From contig JBJKYB010000002.1 of assembly GCA_045561235.1 (NCBI GenBank), positions 992,001 through 1,056,000 of the forward strand: a DNA stretch of 64,000 nucleotides, read 5' to 3'. The stretch is from GCA-2705445 sp002705445 (GTDB lineage: Bacteria > Pseudomonadota > Gammaproteobacteria > Poriferisulfidales > GCA-002705445). Position 1 is the first letter of the stretch, and every line of letters starts with the position of its first letter. The notes beneath the pieces are model-generated. The model did no database searches. It saw nothing but the letters and a program-made list of their open reading frames with translations, and was not told the DNA's origin. Below, piece by piece: positions 63,395-64,000 of the stretch. Made by a program: the position numbers and the translations under genes.

Positions 63395-64000
63395 TTACAG
63401 CCCAAAGGATTTCTTCATTAGTTTGCTATCGATACTTCCCGAAGTAAATGTATTCCCAGTATTCATGTTAGAAACAATGACTTTACTTGGGCTAAAAAGA
63501 TTTGCATCTATTTTAAAAAAATCATACTCATAATCCTTAAATATATCGGCAAATGGCTTACCATAATCATCTGACGTTGAACTTGGCATTTTTAGGCAAA
63601 GTTCTTTAGCACTATCGTCTGAAGTATTTACAAAAAGTTGTGTAATACCGGCAAAAATAATTGCATCATTCGTTCTTCCCATTGCTGTTAAAAAGTCTGG
63701 AGAAGTTGGTGGAATTGGAGAACTTCCAAAACCTTCTATTATTTCACTCATTGGAAATTTTAGCTCATGCGCTTTATGAAGAGCGACTTCCAAAACTCTT
63801 GAAACAACTTGAATATTACCAACAATACTCGAAGTTGGAGTAATTATAATAGTTAAATTTTTCGTATCTACTTTTGTATCATTTGCGATTTTTTCAATTA
63901 CGTCATCTGGTGGAAAAGAATCTACCTCCATAACGAGGGAAGTTCTTTCACTTTTATCAGAATAATTAATGTCTTTGAACAAAGGTTCTTTTAGTGCTAG
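63395..64000 (-). CDS. mch: Methenyltetrahydromethanopterin cyclohydrolase, partial
   Basis: The C-terminal part (about 201 codons) of Mch, which interconverts methenyl-H4MPT and 5-formyl-H4MPT. VVSRVLEVALHKAHEL, SPIPPTSPDFLTAMGRTNDAIIF and GNTFTSGSIDSKLMKKSFGL are typical. The frame is open to the right edge (CTA GCA CTA...), so the N-terminus is outside the window; the TTG at 63982 should not be taken as its start. First in the visible mch-ligase-CitG-fae-PTPS string. Confidence 0.92.
   Translation of the reverse strand, partial: LALKEPLFKDINYSDKSERTSLVMEVDSFPPDDVIEKIANDTKVDTKNLTIIITPTSSIVGNIQVVSRVLEVALHKAHELKFPMSEIIEGFGSSPIPPTSPDFLTAMGRTNDAIIFAGITQLFVNTSDDSAKELCLKMPSSTSDDYGKPFADIFKDYEYDFFKIDANLFSPSKVIVSNMNTGNTFTSGSIDSKLMKKSFGL

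Noticed and set aside
63395..63982. A short complete protein starting at TTG 63982
   Set aside because: The frame continues open to the window edge and the sequence matches the C-terminal part of Mch, so it is a truncated view of a longer gene.
1..64000. CRISPR arrays, insertion sequences, prophage genes
   Set aside because: No repeated spacer pattern, transposase or phage structural genes were seen in the window.

Overview
The window is dense, AT-rich bacterial chromosome (roughly 30% G+C by eye) with short gaps and many overlapping genes, as in a small streamlined genome. Gene orders point to the Gammaproteobacteria: purB near hflD-mnmA-nudJ, fabD-fabG-acpP-fabF-pabC-mltG-tmk, leuS-lptE-(insert)-holA, prfB-lysS, sdhCDAB-sdhE next to ygfZ. 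I cannot name the genus. The distinctive trait is a set of genes for archaeal-type C1 cofactors (tetrahydromethanopterin, methylofuran) with formaldehyde-activating enzyme (fae) and methenyl-H4MPT cyclohydrolase (mch). That implies a methylotroph, or at least an organism that oxidises formaldehyde by the H4MPT route.

Layout. 1-8 kb: thrC (edge), purB, fumC, acnA, hflD, mnmA, nudJ, infA. 8-14 kb: fatty acid synthesis, pabC, mltG, tmk. 13.8-18.4 kb: first C1-cofactor island (HisA-like, MfnD-like ATP-grasp, MfnF-like, pabB, MfnE-like). 18.4-31 kb: AI-2E-type transporter, nhaA, leuS, lptE, a two-gene insertion, holA, proA, prfB (programmed +1 frameshift), lysS, an unannotated 48-residue membrane protein, ygfZ. 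31-40 kb: sdhCDAB-sdhE, a cold-shock gene, DUF1249, metX, gltA, mobB-mobA. 39.6-48 kb: DUF1244, moeB, DUF2805, a membrane J-protein, two hydrolases, mdh, zapE, gltX, tRNA-Glu, arsC. 48-52.6 kb: [2Fe-2S] protein, PPOX protein, ABC exporter, dusA, FAH hydrolase. 52.7-58.97 kb: a lipid-modification locus (FAD oxidase, DUF1365, CFA-synthase-like, SDR), rhodanese, tandem tiny secreted proteins, MazG-like protein and L,D-transpeptidase. In this stretch five single-base insertions in homopolymers break three genes. 58.9-64 kb: holB, a tandem T-fold PTPS protein, fae, a CitG/Orf5-like protein, a RimK-like ATP-grasp ligase and partial mch.

How the parts fit. fae and mch carry formaldehyde carbon on H4MPT; the PTPS, pabB and pabC products could supply pterin and p-aminobenzoate; the Mfn-like genes would make methylofuran, the formyl acceptor for the later step to formate. 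acnA, fumC, sdh, mdh and gltA show most of a TCA cycle. The most interesting structural point is that the normal gammaproteobacterial tmk-holB junction is broken and each half now abuts a C1-cofactor cluster. One inversion that split an island once inserted between tmk and holB would explain this. No CRISPR array, insertion sequence, prophage, rRNA gene or gap over 300 bases was seen.
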